64,000 nucleotides of DNA from Campylobacteraceae bacterium. GTDB lineage: Bacteria > Campylobacterota > Campylobacteria > Campylobacterales > Sulfurovaceae. Location: NCBI GenBank assembly GCA_027035765.1, contig JALVUD010000037.1, positions 17,549-81,548 of the forward strand. Reading direction: 5' to 3'. The translations under genes were made by a program, and so were the position numbers. The notes below the pieces were generated by a model that was not told the origin of the DNA, made no database searches, and was given only the letters and a program-made list of their open reading frames with translations. This document shows positions 51,213 through 64,000 of this stretch, piece after piece; the stretch's first letter is position 1; each line of letters begins with the position of its first letter.

Positions 51213-51956
51213 CTACTCATCAATGCGGTAGATCACTTCCCGGCGGAGTTTTCCTTCCCGAATCTCCTCCAGGGCGAGACCCGGGATCGGCAGGGCGAGG
51301 AACGCCTCGAGGTTCTCTACCCCGTTCAGGGCCATGTGGCGCAGGACCAGCCCCCGGTAGGCTTTGGCCCAGTGGCTCACCACTTTGCCGTTTTTGAGGA
51401 ACTTCAGCGTGGTATAGGGGAAGGAGGGCTTGTAGAATTTGTCGTAGAAACCGGCTCTGAGATCCAGGATCTCTTTTCCCTCCAGGTAGTGATCCAACAG
51501 GGGAGAAGCCGCTTTGCGGTATTCGACCTCGGGTCGGGTCTCACCGAGTGCCGCTCCCTGGGTGAGGCGATAGTCGGGCAGCGGATCGCCGGCCAGGACC
51601 GGGCCGAAAAGGTTGGAGAAAATCACCGTTCTTTCCCGGACATAGTTTCGGGCCTCTTCAGGCAGTGAGGCATAGTCCAGATAATCATAAGCGACACCGC
51701 TATAGCGCTCCACGGCAGGAAGGACCGGAGATTCGGACGGATCGAGAGAGCGGTAGCGGGTGATCTCGCCGGCTTTTTTGAGACCGAAGAGTCTCTGCAG
51801 TGTTTGGGAGTTGCCGGAGCGGATCAATGTACGGTACTCTTCCAAAAGATGGTTTCGGAGGGGACAGAGAGGGTCAAAGAGCAGTCGGCAGGGATCGAAA
51901 GTCCCCTCCCCACCCGGGCGCTTTCCCTCACTGGGAGCCAGAAGGATCCTGATCAT
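51213..51956 (-). CDS. yaaA: YaaA-family peroxide stress protein
   Basis: The 247-residue protein has the YaaA (DUF328) pattern: LLAPSEGKR at the N-terminus, ERYSGVAYDYLDY, FSNLFGPVLAGDPLPDYRL, and the late VVSHWAKAYRGL. In E. coli YaaA lowers free iron under peroxide stress and binds DNA. It is first of a minus-strand set yaaA, small membrane gene, SUI1. Confidence 0.8.
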   Translation of the reverse strand: MIRILLAPSEGKRPGGEGTFDPCRLLFDPLCPLRNHLLEEYRTLIRSGNSQTLQRLFGLKKAGEITRYRSLDPSESPVLPAVERYSGVAYDYLDYASLPEEARNYVRERTVIFSNLFGPVLAGDPLPDYRLTQGAALGETRPEVEYRKAASPLLDHYLEGKEILDLRAGFYDKFYKPSFPYTTLKFLKNGKVVSHWAKAYRGLVLRHMALNGVENLEAFLALPIPGLALEEIREGKLRREVIYRIDE

Positions 51957-52058
51957 TGTAAACCTTTCCTGGGATTCAGATCAAGATTATAGCCCAATTC
52001 CCGGATAGAAAAAAGAAAAATTTTTTATATTTTAATAAATGTTTAAGGAAGCCTCCAT

Positions 52059-52064
52059 TATAAT
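52059..52064 (+). promoter_or_regulatory. -10 box for the tRNA cluster
   Basis: TATAAT 27 nt upstream of the first tRNA, in a gap (51957-52090) that also has a long AT-rich block at 52016-52042. The -35 is poorly conserved. Confidence 0.55.
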
Positions 52065-52090
52065 TCGGGTCCATTTTGCGATGGAACGGC

Positions 52091-52167
52091 GCTGGTGTAG
52101 CTCAGTTGGCTAGAGCAGCTGATTTGTAATCAGCAGGTCGCGGGTTCGAGTCCCATCACCAGCTCCA
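52091..52167 (+). tRNA. tRNA-Thr (UGU)
   Basis: Acceptor GCTGGTG pairs with CACCAGC; the anticodon stem CTGAT...ATCAG holds loop TTTGTAA with anticodon TGT; the T loop is GTTCGAGTC and CCA is encoded. Confidence 0.96.
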
Positions 52168-52207
52168 TTGCAAAGCGAATGTGTCAGTGTTTGACCGGTA
52201 TATTTTT

Positions 52208-52293
<86 letters not shown>

Positions 52294-52298
52294 TCGAC

Positions 52299-52375
52299 GC
52301 GGGAGTAGCTCAGTTGGCTAGAGCGTCAGCCTTCCAAGCTGAGGGTCGCGGGTTCGAGTCCCGTCTCCCGCTCCA
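52299..52375 (+). tRNA. tRNA-Gly (UCC)
   Basis: Acceptor GCGGGAG pairs with CTCCCGC; anticodon loop CTTCCAA gives TCC; CCA is encoded. It starts 5 nt after tRNA-Tyr. The next 97 nt (52376-52472) hold nothing recognisable. Confidence 0.96.
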
Positions 52376-52472
52376 AGATACTGGGAGCTGAATAACTGTT
52401 CTACATCGGGTTCGATTGTATCTTCACAGTTAAAGCTTACGCACTGTCATAATTCAAACATACTTTATCAAC

Positions 52473-52547
52473 GCCCAGATAGCTCAGGGGCAGAGCACTT
52501 CCTTGGTAAGGAAGAGGTCGGCGGTTCAAATCCGCTTCTGGGCTCCA
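52473..52547 (+). tRNA. tRNA-Thr (GGU)
   Basis: Acceptor GCCCAGA pairs with TCTGGGC; anticodon loop TTGGTAA gives GGT; T loop GTTCAAATC; CCA is encoded. Last tRNA before tuf. Confidence 0.96.
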
Positions 52548-52570
52548 GATCATCAACCACATCGGCTGAA

Positions 52571-52612
52571 TATGGACAGGAGTACAACCTCCGGGTTGGA
52601 GTCTTGTCCATA
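52571..52612 (+). other. 42-nt extended hairpin between tRNA-Thr and tuf
   Basis: TATGGACA (52571-52578) pairs with TGTCCATA (52605-52612), and inside CAACC-TCCG-GGTTG (52585-52598) forms a second stem. No T run follows, so it is more likely an RNA processing or regulatory structure than a terminator. Confidence 0.6.
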
Positions 52613-52640
52613 GCGTTGGGCATGGGGTCTAAGCAGATTC

Positions 52641-52649
52641 TGATATAAT
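52641..52649 (+). promoter_or_regulatory. Extended -10 promoter for tuf
   Basis: TGA TATAAT (TATAAT at 52644-52649) is an extended -10 box 33 nt before the tuf ATG. tuf may therefore have its own promoter besides read-through from the tRNAs. Confidence 0.6.
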
Positions 52650-52682
52650 ATCAGCCGCAAATCACAAAGCTAGGAGAATACT

Positions 52683-53891
52683 ATGGCTAAAGAAAAATTC
52701 GAGCGTACCAAACCGCACGTCAACATTGGTACCATCGGTCACGTTGACCACGGTAAAACCACCCTCACTGCCGCCATTACCGCTGTACTGGCCACCAAAA
52801 ACGATACCGCTCTGATGGATTACGATCAGATCGACAACGCTCCCGAAGAGCGTGAGCGCGGAATCACCATCGCGACTTCCCACGTCGAGTATGAGACCGA
52901 CAAGCGCCACTATGCGCACGTCGACTGCCCCGGCCACGCCGACTATGTCAAAAACATGATTACCGGTGCGGCTCAGATGGACGGTGCGATCCTCGTTATC
53001 GCCGCGACAGACGGCCCGATGGCTCAGACCCGTGAGCACATCCTGCTCTCCCGCCAGGTCGGTGTTCCCTACATCGTCGTCTTCCTCAACAAAGAGGATC
53101 AGCTGGACGAAGAGGACAAAGAAGAGATGCTCGAGCTGGTCGAGATGGAAGTCCGCGAACTCCTCAACGAGTACGAGTTCCCCGGTGATGACACTCCCAT
53201 CGTAGCCGGTTCCGCTTTCCAGGCTCTCGAAGAGGCCAAAAAAGGTCAGATCGGCGAGTGGTCCGAGAAGATCCTGAAGCTCATGGACGAGGTTGACAAC
53301 TACATCCCCGATCCCGAGCGTGAAACCGACAAGCCCTTCCTGATGCCCATCGAGGATATCTTCTCCATTCAGGGACGGGGTACCGTTGTTACCGGTAAGA
53401 TCGAGCGTGGTAAAGTCTGCGTCGGTGACGAGATTGAAATCGTCGGTCTGAAGGACACTCAGAAGACTACCGTCACCGGTGTTGAGATGTTCCGGAAAGA
53501 GATGGACTGCGGTGAAGCGGGTGACAACTGCGGTGTTCTGCTCCGCGGTACTGCCAAAGAGGATGTTCAGCGCGGTATGGTTCTCTGCCAGCCCGGCTCC
53601 ATCACTCCTCACACCAAGTTCGAGGCTGAAGTCTACGTTCTGACCAAAGAGGAAGGGGGACGTCATACGCCTTTCTTCAACAACTATCGTCCTCAGTTCT
53701 ACGTCCGTACTACCGACGTAACCGGTTCCGTTATCCTCCCCGAGGGTACCGAGATGGTTATGCCCGGCGACAATGTCAAACTGAATGTCGAGCTGATCGC
53801 CCCGATCGCTCTCGAGGAAGGGACCCGCTTCGCCATCCGTGAGGGTGGTCGGACCGTCGGTGCCGGTGTTGTTACCAAAGTTATCGAGTAA
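52683..53891 (+). CDS. tuf: Elongation factor Tu
   Basis: EF-Tu brings aminoacyl-tRNA to the ribosome. The 402-residue GTPase has G1 [13 protein letters not shown], the switch [13 protein letters not shown]3 DCPGHADY, G4 NKED and the C-terminal [16 protein letters not shown]. Here the usual RGITI is present and the G2 segment is complete. Codon use is strongly biased, typical of high expression. Confidence 0.98.
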   Translation: MAKEKFERTKPHVNIGTIGHVDHGKTTLTAAITAVLATKNDTALMDYDQIDNAPEERERGITIATSHVEYETDKRHYAHVDCPGHADYVKNMITGAAQMDGAILVIAATDGPMAQTREHILLSRQVGVPYIVVFLNKEDQLDEEDKEEMLELVEMEVRELLNEYEFPGDDTPIVAGSAFQALEEAKKGQIGEWSEKILKLMDEVDNYIPDPERETDKPFLMPIEDIFSIQGRGTVVTGKIERGKVCVGDEIEIVGLKDTQKTTVTGVEMFRKEMDCGEAGDNCGVLLRGTAKEDVQRGMVLCQPGSITPHTKFEAEVYVLTKEEGGRHTPFFNNYRPQFYVRTTDVTGSVILPEGTEMVMPGDNVKLNVELIAPIALEEGTRFAIREGGRTVGAGVVTKVIE

Positions 53892-53933
53892 TCACACCCA
53901 ACAGCCGGTTCGCCGGCATAAACTGGAGCAACG

Positions 53934-54086
53934 ATGAGAGAAATAATTCATCTCGGCTGTGAAAAGTGCACCCGTCGCAACTATCACACCACAAAAAACA
54001 AAAAGAACACCACGGAGAAGCTTGCCCTGCGTAAGTACTGCAAGTGGTGCAAGACCCATACGGTCCACAAGGAGATGAAGCTCTGA
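53934..54086 (+). CDS. rpmG: 50S ribosomal protein L33
   Basis: The 50-residue protein ([20 protein letters not shown], ending [17 protein letters not shown]) has two CxxC pairs, so it is the zinc-binding form of L33. GGAG precedes the ATG. It lies between tuf and tRNA-Trp, the standard order in Campylobacterota. Confidence 0.95.
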   Translation: MREIIHLGCEKCTRRNYHTTKNKKNTTEKLALRKYCKWCKTHTVHKEMKL

Positions 54087-54104
54087 GAGCTTCTCTCCTT
54101 TTTT
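54085..54104 (+). terminator. Small hairpin with T run after rpmG
   Basis: GAGAG-CTT-CTCTC followed by a run of seven bases of T after one C. The stem is short, so read-through into tRNA-Trp and secE is likely. Confidence 0.35.
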
Positions 54105-54108
54105 CGTT

Positions 54109-54184
54109 AGGCCAATAGCTCAGTTGGTAGAGCACTGGTCTCCAAAACCAGGTGTCGGGGGTTCGAGTCCCTCTTGGCCTGCCA
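54109..54184 (+). tRNA. tRNA-Trp (CCA)
   Basis: Acceptor AGGCCAA pairs with TTGGCCT; the anticodon stem CTGGT...ACCAG holds loop CTCCAAA with anticodon CCA; CCA end encoded. Confidence 0.96.
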
Positions 54185-54198
54185 TCAAGAAGGTAGAT

Positions 54199-54378
54199 AT
54201 GAACAAGATTATCAAATTTATCAAAGACGCGAAAGTCGAACTTGACAAAGTCATTTTTCCGACGAAAGTGCAGGTCCGTCAGGCTTTTGTTGCCGTCATC
54301 ATGGTCGTGACCGTAATATCTATTTTCCTGGCACTGGTTGACATGCTAATGTCGGCTATTGTCTCTTCAACCCTATAA
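54199..54378 (+). CDS. secE: Protein translocase subunit SecE
   Basis: SecE is part of the SecYEG channel. The 59-residue protein has the conserved amphipathic KDAKVELDKVIFPTKVQV and one C-terminal membrane helix, the short single-span form usual in this group. The ATG at 54199 lies 14 nt after tRNA-Trp; the longer frame runs through the tRNA and is not real. Confidence 0.93.
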   Translation: MNKIIKFIKDAKVELDKVIFPTKVQVRQAFVAVIMVVTVISIFLALVDMLMSAIVSSTL

Positions 54379-54391
54379 GCAAGGCTTCACG

Positions 54392-54922
54392 ATGGCTCAT
54401 CAATGGTACGCAATCCAAACCTACGCTGGAAGTGAACGCTCCGTCAAACGCGCGATCGAACAGATGGCTGAAGACTACGGTCTCCAGGATAAAATCGACA
54501 AGGTCGTCGTTCCCACGGAAGAGGTGATCGAGGTCAAAAACGGCCAGAAGAAGATCACCGAACGTTCCCTCTACTCGGGATATGTCTTCGCCCATATCGA
54601 CCTGGATACCGATCTCTGGCACAAGATCCAGAACCTTCCCAGGGTCTCCCGTTTTATCGGGGAGCAGAAGACGCCGACACCTCTCAACGAATCGGACATC
54701 AAGCTGATTCTGGAGAAGATGGAGAACAAAAAACCGCCCCGTCCGAAAGTCGATTTCGAACCGGGCGAAATGGTACGTATCATTGATGGACCATTTGCGA
54801 ACTTTACCGGAATGGTTGAGGAGTACGATCTGGATCACGGAAAGCTCAAGCTCAATGTTTCCATCTTCGGACGGAACACCCCCGTGGAGATCCTCTACAC
54901 CCAAGTGGAAAAAATAATCTAA
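54392..54922 (+). CDS. nusG: Transcription antitermination factor NusG
   Basis: NusG binds RNA polymerase and links it to Rho or the ribosome. The 176-residue protein has the NGN domain ([46 protein letters not shown]) and a KOW domain ([19 protein letters not shown]). The ATG at 54392 has AAGG upstream; the frame is open to 54359 but that overlaps secE. Confidence 0.96.
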   Translation: MAHQWYAIQTYAGSERSVKRAIEQMAEDYGLQDKIDKVVVPTEEVIEVKNGQKKITERSLYSGYVFAHIDLDTDLWHKIQNLPRVSRFIGEQKTPTPLNESDIKLILEKMENKKPPRPKVDFEPGEMVRIIDGPFANFTGMVEEYDLDHGKLKLNVSIFGRNTPVEILYTQVEKII

Positions 54923-54938
54923 ACGTAAGGAACAGACG

Positions 54939-55364
54939 ATGGCAAAGAAAGTTGCTGAAAAATTCAAACTGATGATTCCTGCAGGACAGGCCAACCCCTC
55001 TCCTCCGGTCGGTCCCGCTCTCGGTCAGCGCGGTGTCAACATCATGGAGTTCTGCAAGGCCTTCAATGAGAAAACCAAAGACAAGATGGGCTTCAAGATC
55101 CCTGTGGAGATCACGGTCTATACCGATCGCAGCTTTACCTTCGAGACCAAGCAGCCTCCCGCGAGTGATCTGATCATGAAAGAGGCCGGCATCAAAAAGG
55201 GAAGTGACAACCCGCTGCTGAACAAAGTGGCGACTATCACCAAAGAGCAGCTGCTCAAGATCGTCGATCTCAAGATCGAGGATCTCAATACCAACGATCG
55301 GGAGCAGGCGGCGAAAATCATCGCCGGCTCCTGCCGAAGCATGGGTGTCGAAATCGTCGACTGA
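54939..55364 (+). CDS. rplK: 50S ribosomal protein L11
   Basis: The 141-residue protein has [20 protein letters not shown] and [11 protein letters not shown] at the N-terminus and the RNA-binding C-terminal [14 protein letters not shown]. It binds the GTPase-associated region of 23S rRNA. The gene follows nusG by 16 nt. Confidence 0.97.
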   Translation: MAKKVAEKFKLMIPAGQANPSPPVGPALGQRGVNIMEFCKAFNEKTKDKMGFKIPVEITVYTDRSFTFETKQPPASDLIMKEAGIKKGSDNPLLNKVATITKEQLLKIVDLKIEDLNTNDREQAAKIIAGSCRSMGVEIVD

Positions 55365-55419
55365 TCCTTTGACCACTTGGATCCAAAAGAAAGTGGGAGC
55401 AAATAAAGCGGAGAAAAAA

Positions 55420-56124
55420 ATGTCTAAGAAACTGAGTAAAAGAAAACAGACCCTTCTGGAAAAGATCGACAAAAACAAAGAGTACAGTGTCGAAGAGGCG
55501 GTCAAAACCGTCAAGGATCTCAAATCGGCGAAATTCGATGAGACTGTCGAGGTCGCCCTGAATCTGAATGTGGATCCCCGCCATGCGGATCAGATGATCC
55601 GCGGCTCGGTGGTCCTGCCCCACGGTACCGGCAAGACTGTTCGTGTCGCCGTCTTCGCCAAAGGGGATAAAGCGGACGAAGCCAAAGCGGCCGGTGCCGA
55701 TCTGGTCGGCAGCGATGAACTGATCGAGCAGATCCAGAACGGCAAAATCGATTTCGATATCGTCATCGCCACCCCTGATATGATGGGTGTTCTCGGGAAG
55801 GTTGCCCGGATCCTCGGGCCCAAGGGTCTGATGCCCAATCCCAAGACAGGAACCGTGACCATGGATGTCGCCCAGGCGGTTAAAAATGCCAAAGGGGGTC
55901 AGGTCAACTTCCGCGTCGACAAAAAGGGAAATATGCACGCCGGAATCGGCAAAGCGAGTTTCAGCGAAGAGCAGTTGGTCGAGAACCTCAAAACCTTTGT
56001 GGAAAAGATCAATCGTGCCAAGCCTGCCAGCGCCAAAGGGCGCTACATTCAAAATGCGGCACTCAGTCTTACCATGAGCCCCTCCGTCAAACTCGATACC
56101 AACGAGCTGATGGAGATCAAATAA
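55420..56124 (+). CDS. rplA: 50S ribosomal protein L1
   Basis: The 234-residue protein has [34 protein letters not shown], the [14 protein letters not shown] segment and [15 protein letters not shown] at the end. L1 binds 23S rRNA and often represses its own operon. The start at 55420 has GGAG upstream; the open frame from 55345 overlaps rplK and is rejected. Confidence 0.96.
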   Translation: MSKKLSKRKQTLLEKIDKNKEYSVEEAVKTVKDLKSAKFDETVEVALNLNVDPRHADQMIRGSVVLPHGTGKTVRVAVFAKGDKADEAKAAGADLVGSDELIEQIQNGKIDFDIVIATPDMMGVLGKVARILGPKGLMPNPKTGTVTMDVAQAVKNAKGGQVNFRVDKKGNMHAGIGKASFSEEQLVENLKTFVEKINRAKPASAKGRYIQNAALSLTMSPSVKLDTNELMEIK

Positions 56125-56246
56125 GGCGAATGCGCCTTTATCTCGACTGAAGACAATAGGGGCGAAAGCTTAAACGGGGCCTCTCTCCTCCGGGAGAGGC
56201 TCTCCTCGCTAGAGGAAGCCCTGTTGGAAGTCTGAAAGGAGAAACG
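56125..56246 (+). ncRNA. L10 leader: autoregulatory RNA upstream of rplJ
   Basis: The 122-nt gap has a GGCG/CGCC hairpin at its start, a strong CCTCTCTCC-TCC-GGGAGAGG hairpin in the middle and an AGGGGCGAAAGC-type bulge, matching the place and look of the L10 leader to which L10(L12)4 binds. It ends in GGAG before the rplJ ATG. The family match is from position and pattern, not a covariance search. Confidence 0.7.
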
Positions 56247-56732
56247 ATGACCAGAGCAGAAAAAGAACAGCTTGTCGCTGATCTGACCGCTGCCTTCGAA
56301 GCGTCCAACGCGGTAGTCGTCTGCGACTACAAGGGTCTGACCTGTCAGGAACTGGAACATGTCCGTGCCCTGGCTGCCGCCAACGACGCGCAGGTCAAAG
56401 TCGTCAAGAATACCCTGGCGACGCTGGCCCTGAAGAATGCGGGCATCGAGGATCTGGAACTCCGGGATACCAACCTGGTAGTCTGGGGCGAAGACCAGAT
56501 CTCGACTTGTAAGACAGCCGACAAAGCTGCTACCGAGTTCAAAGATCGCTTTGTGATCAAGTCCGGTGCCCTGGAAGGCAAAGCGGTTGACCTGGGTACC
56601 ATCATGGCGATGGCCAAACTGCCCAGCCGTGACGAACTGATCGGTATGCTTCTGAATGTCTGGATGGCGCCCGTCCGTAACTTTACGATCGGACTGGATG
56701 CGCTTCGGCAGAAAAAAGAAGAGGAAGCATAA
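56247..56732 (+). CDS. rplJ: 50S ribosomal protein L10
   Basis: The 161-residue protein has AEKEQLVADLTAAFEASNAVVVCDYKGL and AAANDAQVKVVKNTLATLA, the rRNA-binding part, and a C-terminal helix for L7/L12 dimers. It is the base of the ribosomal stalk. Confidence 0.96.
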   Translation: MTRAEKEQLVADLTAAFEASNAVVVCDYKGLTCQELEHVRALAAANDAQVKVVKNTLATLALKNAGIEDLELRDTNLVVWGEDQISTCKTADKAATEFKDRFVIKSGALEGKAVDLGTIMAMAKLPSRDELIGMLLNVWMAPVRNFTIGLDALRQKKEEEA

Positions 56733-56796
56733 GTGAAGGTGAGTCACGCCGCGGCGGGACTCTTTTTATGAGAAAACAACCGTAAAAGGATAGAAC

Positions 56797-57171
56797 ATGG
56801 CATGTACAAAAGAAGATGTACTCGAATTCATCTCCAACCTGAGTGTCCTCGAGCTCAGCGAGCTGGTCAAAGAGTTTGAAGAGAAGTTTGGCGTTTCCGC
56901 CCAGGCGACTGTTGTCGCGGCCGCTCCCGGTGCTGCCGGCGGCGAGGCTGCTGAAGAGCAGACCGAATTCAATGTCGTACTGACCGATGCCGGTGCGAAG
57001 AAGATCAACGTTATCAAAGTGGTCCGTGCGGTGACCGGCCTGGGACTCAAAGAGGCCAAAGCGGCTGTCGAAGAGACTCCCACCGTCATCAAAGAGGGCG
57101 TCTCCAAAGAGGAAGCCGAAGAGCTCAAGAAACAATTCGAAGAAGCCGGCGCTACCGTCGAACTCAAGTAA
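56797..57171 (+). CDS. rplL: 50S ribosomal protein L7/L12
   Basis: The 124-residue protein has the N-terminal dimer domain ([21 protein letters not shown]), an Ala/Gly hinge and the C-terminal domain with [20 protein letters not shown]. It forms the flexible stalk that recruits translation factors. A hairpin follows before rpoB. Confidence 0.97.
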   Translation: MACTKEDVLEFISNLSVLELSELVKEFEEKFGVSAQATVVAAAPGAAGGEAAEEQTEFNVVLTDAGAKKINVIKVVRAVTGLGLKEAKAAVEETPTVIKEGVSKEEAEELKKQFEEAGATVELK

Positions 57172-57182
57172 GTCAACCCTTT

Positions 57183-57198
57183 CGGGGCTACGGCCCCG
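57183..57198 (+). promoter_or_regulatory. GC-rich hairpin between rplL and rpoB
   Basis: CGGGGC-TACG-GCCCCG forms a 6-bp stem with a tetraloop 11 nt after rplL. No T run follows, so it may act as an RNA processing or partial attenuation site between ribosomal and polymerase genes, as in other bacteria. Confidence 0.5.
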
Positions 57199-57290
57199 GT
57201 TCCTCCCCGATTCGGATGCAGAGAGGAACTATCTCCGATAGTTTATTTGTGTATCTGCGTACAGTACCAACCACAGAAACCAAACATTAA

Positions 57291-64000
<6,710 letters not shown>

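Noticed and set aside
54124..54198. N-terminal extension of SecE through tRNA-Trp
   Set aside because: The frame reads through the tRNA gene; SecE homology starts at the ATG at 54199.

Overview
The window looks like chromosomal DNA of a Campylobacterota (epsilonproteobacterial) member with fairly high GC, most like the Nitratifractor/Sulfurovum group. The evidence is a PglB/PglK/PglF N-glycosylation set, futalosine-pathway MqnA, an epsilon-style Dcd, and the order tRNA-Thr/Tyr/Gly/Thr-tuf-rpmG-tRNA-Trp-secE-nusG-rplKAJL-rpoB-rpoC with rpoB and rpoC as separate genes (not fused as in Helicobacter). Genus assignment is inference.

Layout. 1-0.8 kb: tail of an unidentified gene (possibly asparagine-synthase-like) and dcd on the minus strand. 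0.9-3.8 kb: accB-accC and a UDP-glucuronate 4-epimerase. 3.9-4.5 kb: a toxin-antitoxin pair with a near-ideal promoter and a palindromic operator. 4.6-39.5 kb: one unbroken same-strand run of 32 genes, mostly overlapping by 1-20 nt, that builds and transfers a surface or protein-linked glycan. It starts with an EPS-type regulator. It encodes a Wbp-like UDP-ManNAc3NAcA pathway (WbpA, B, D, E, I homologues), an amidotransferase trio for acetamidino formation (WbpG, HisH2, HisF2), and a second sugar branch ending in an N-formyltransferase. It also encodes three asparagine-synthase-like amidotransferases, five glycosyltransferases, a PglK flippase, a PglB oligosaccharyltransferase, a WbpL-type initiating phosphoglycosyltransferase and a PglF dehydratase. 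39.5-44.2 kb: gltX, mqnA (minus) and moaD, moaE, moeA, with much repeat DNA between them. 44.3-52 kb: gyrB, a degenerate GGDEF/EAL protein, queF and small genes. 52-64 kb: tRNAs, tuf and the ribosomal/RNA polymerase operon, running off the right edge inside rpoC.

The most unusual signal is a family of 7-bp tandem arrays. The unit sequence differs from site to site but the period is always seven. They lie at 115-165, 5307-5338, 6033-6060, 8821-8860, 9228-9260, 41601-41691, 41740-41767, 42818-42843 and 42934-42966. At 8.8-9.3 kb two inverted arrays with a 26-bp perfect match bracket a four-helix-bundle gene of the 23S rRNA intervening-sequence (IVP/avd-like) family. The gene sits precisely between two translationally coupled glycan genes and supplies the stop of one and the start of the next. 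This resembles a 23S rRNA intervening sequence moved into an mRNA, and may be a mobile element whose footprints are the orphan arrays elsewhere. The arrays are confined to 0-10 kb and 41.6-43 kb; I saw none in the tRNA/ribosomal region.
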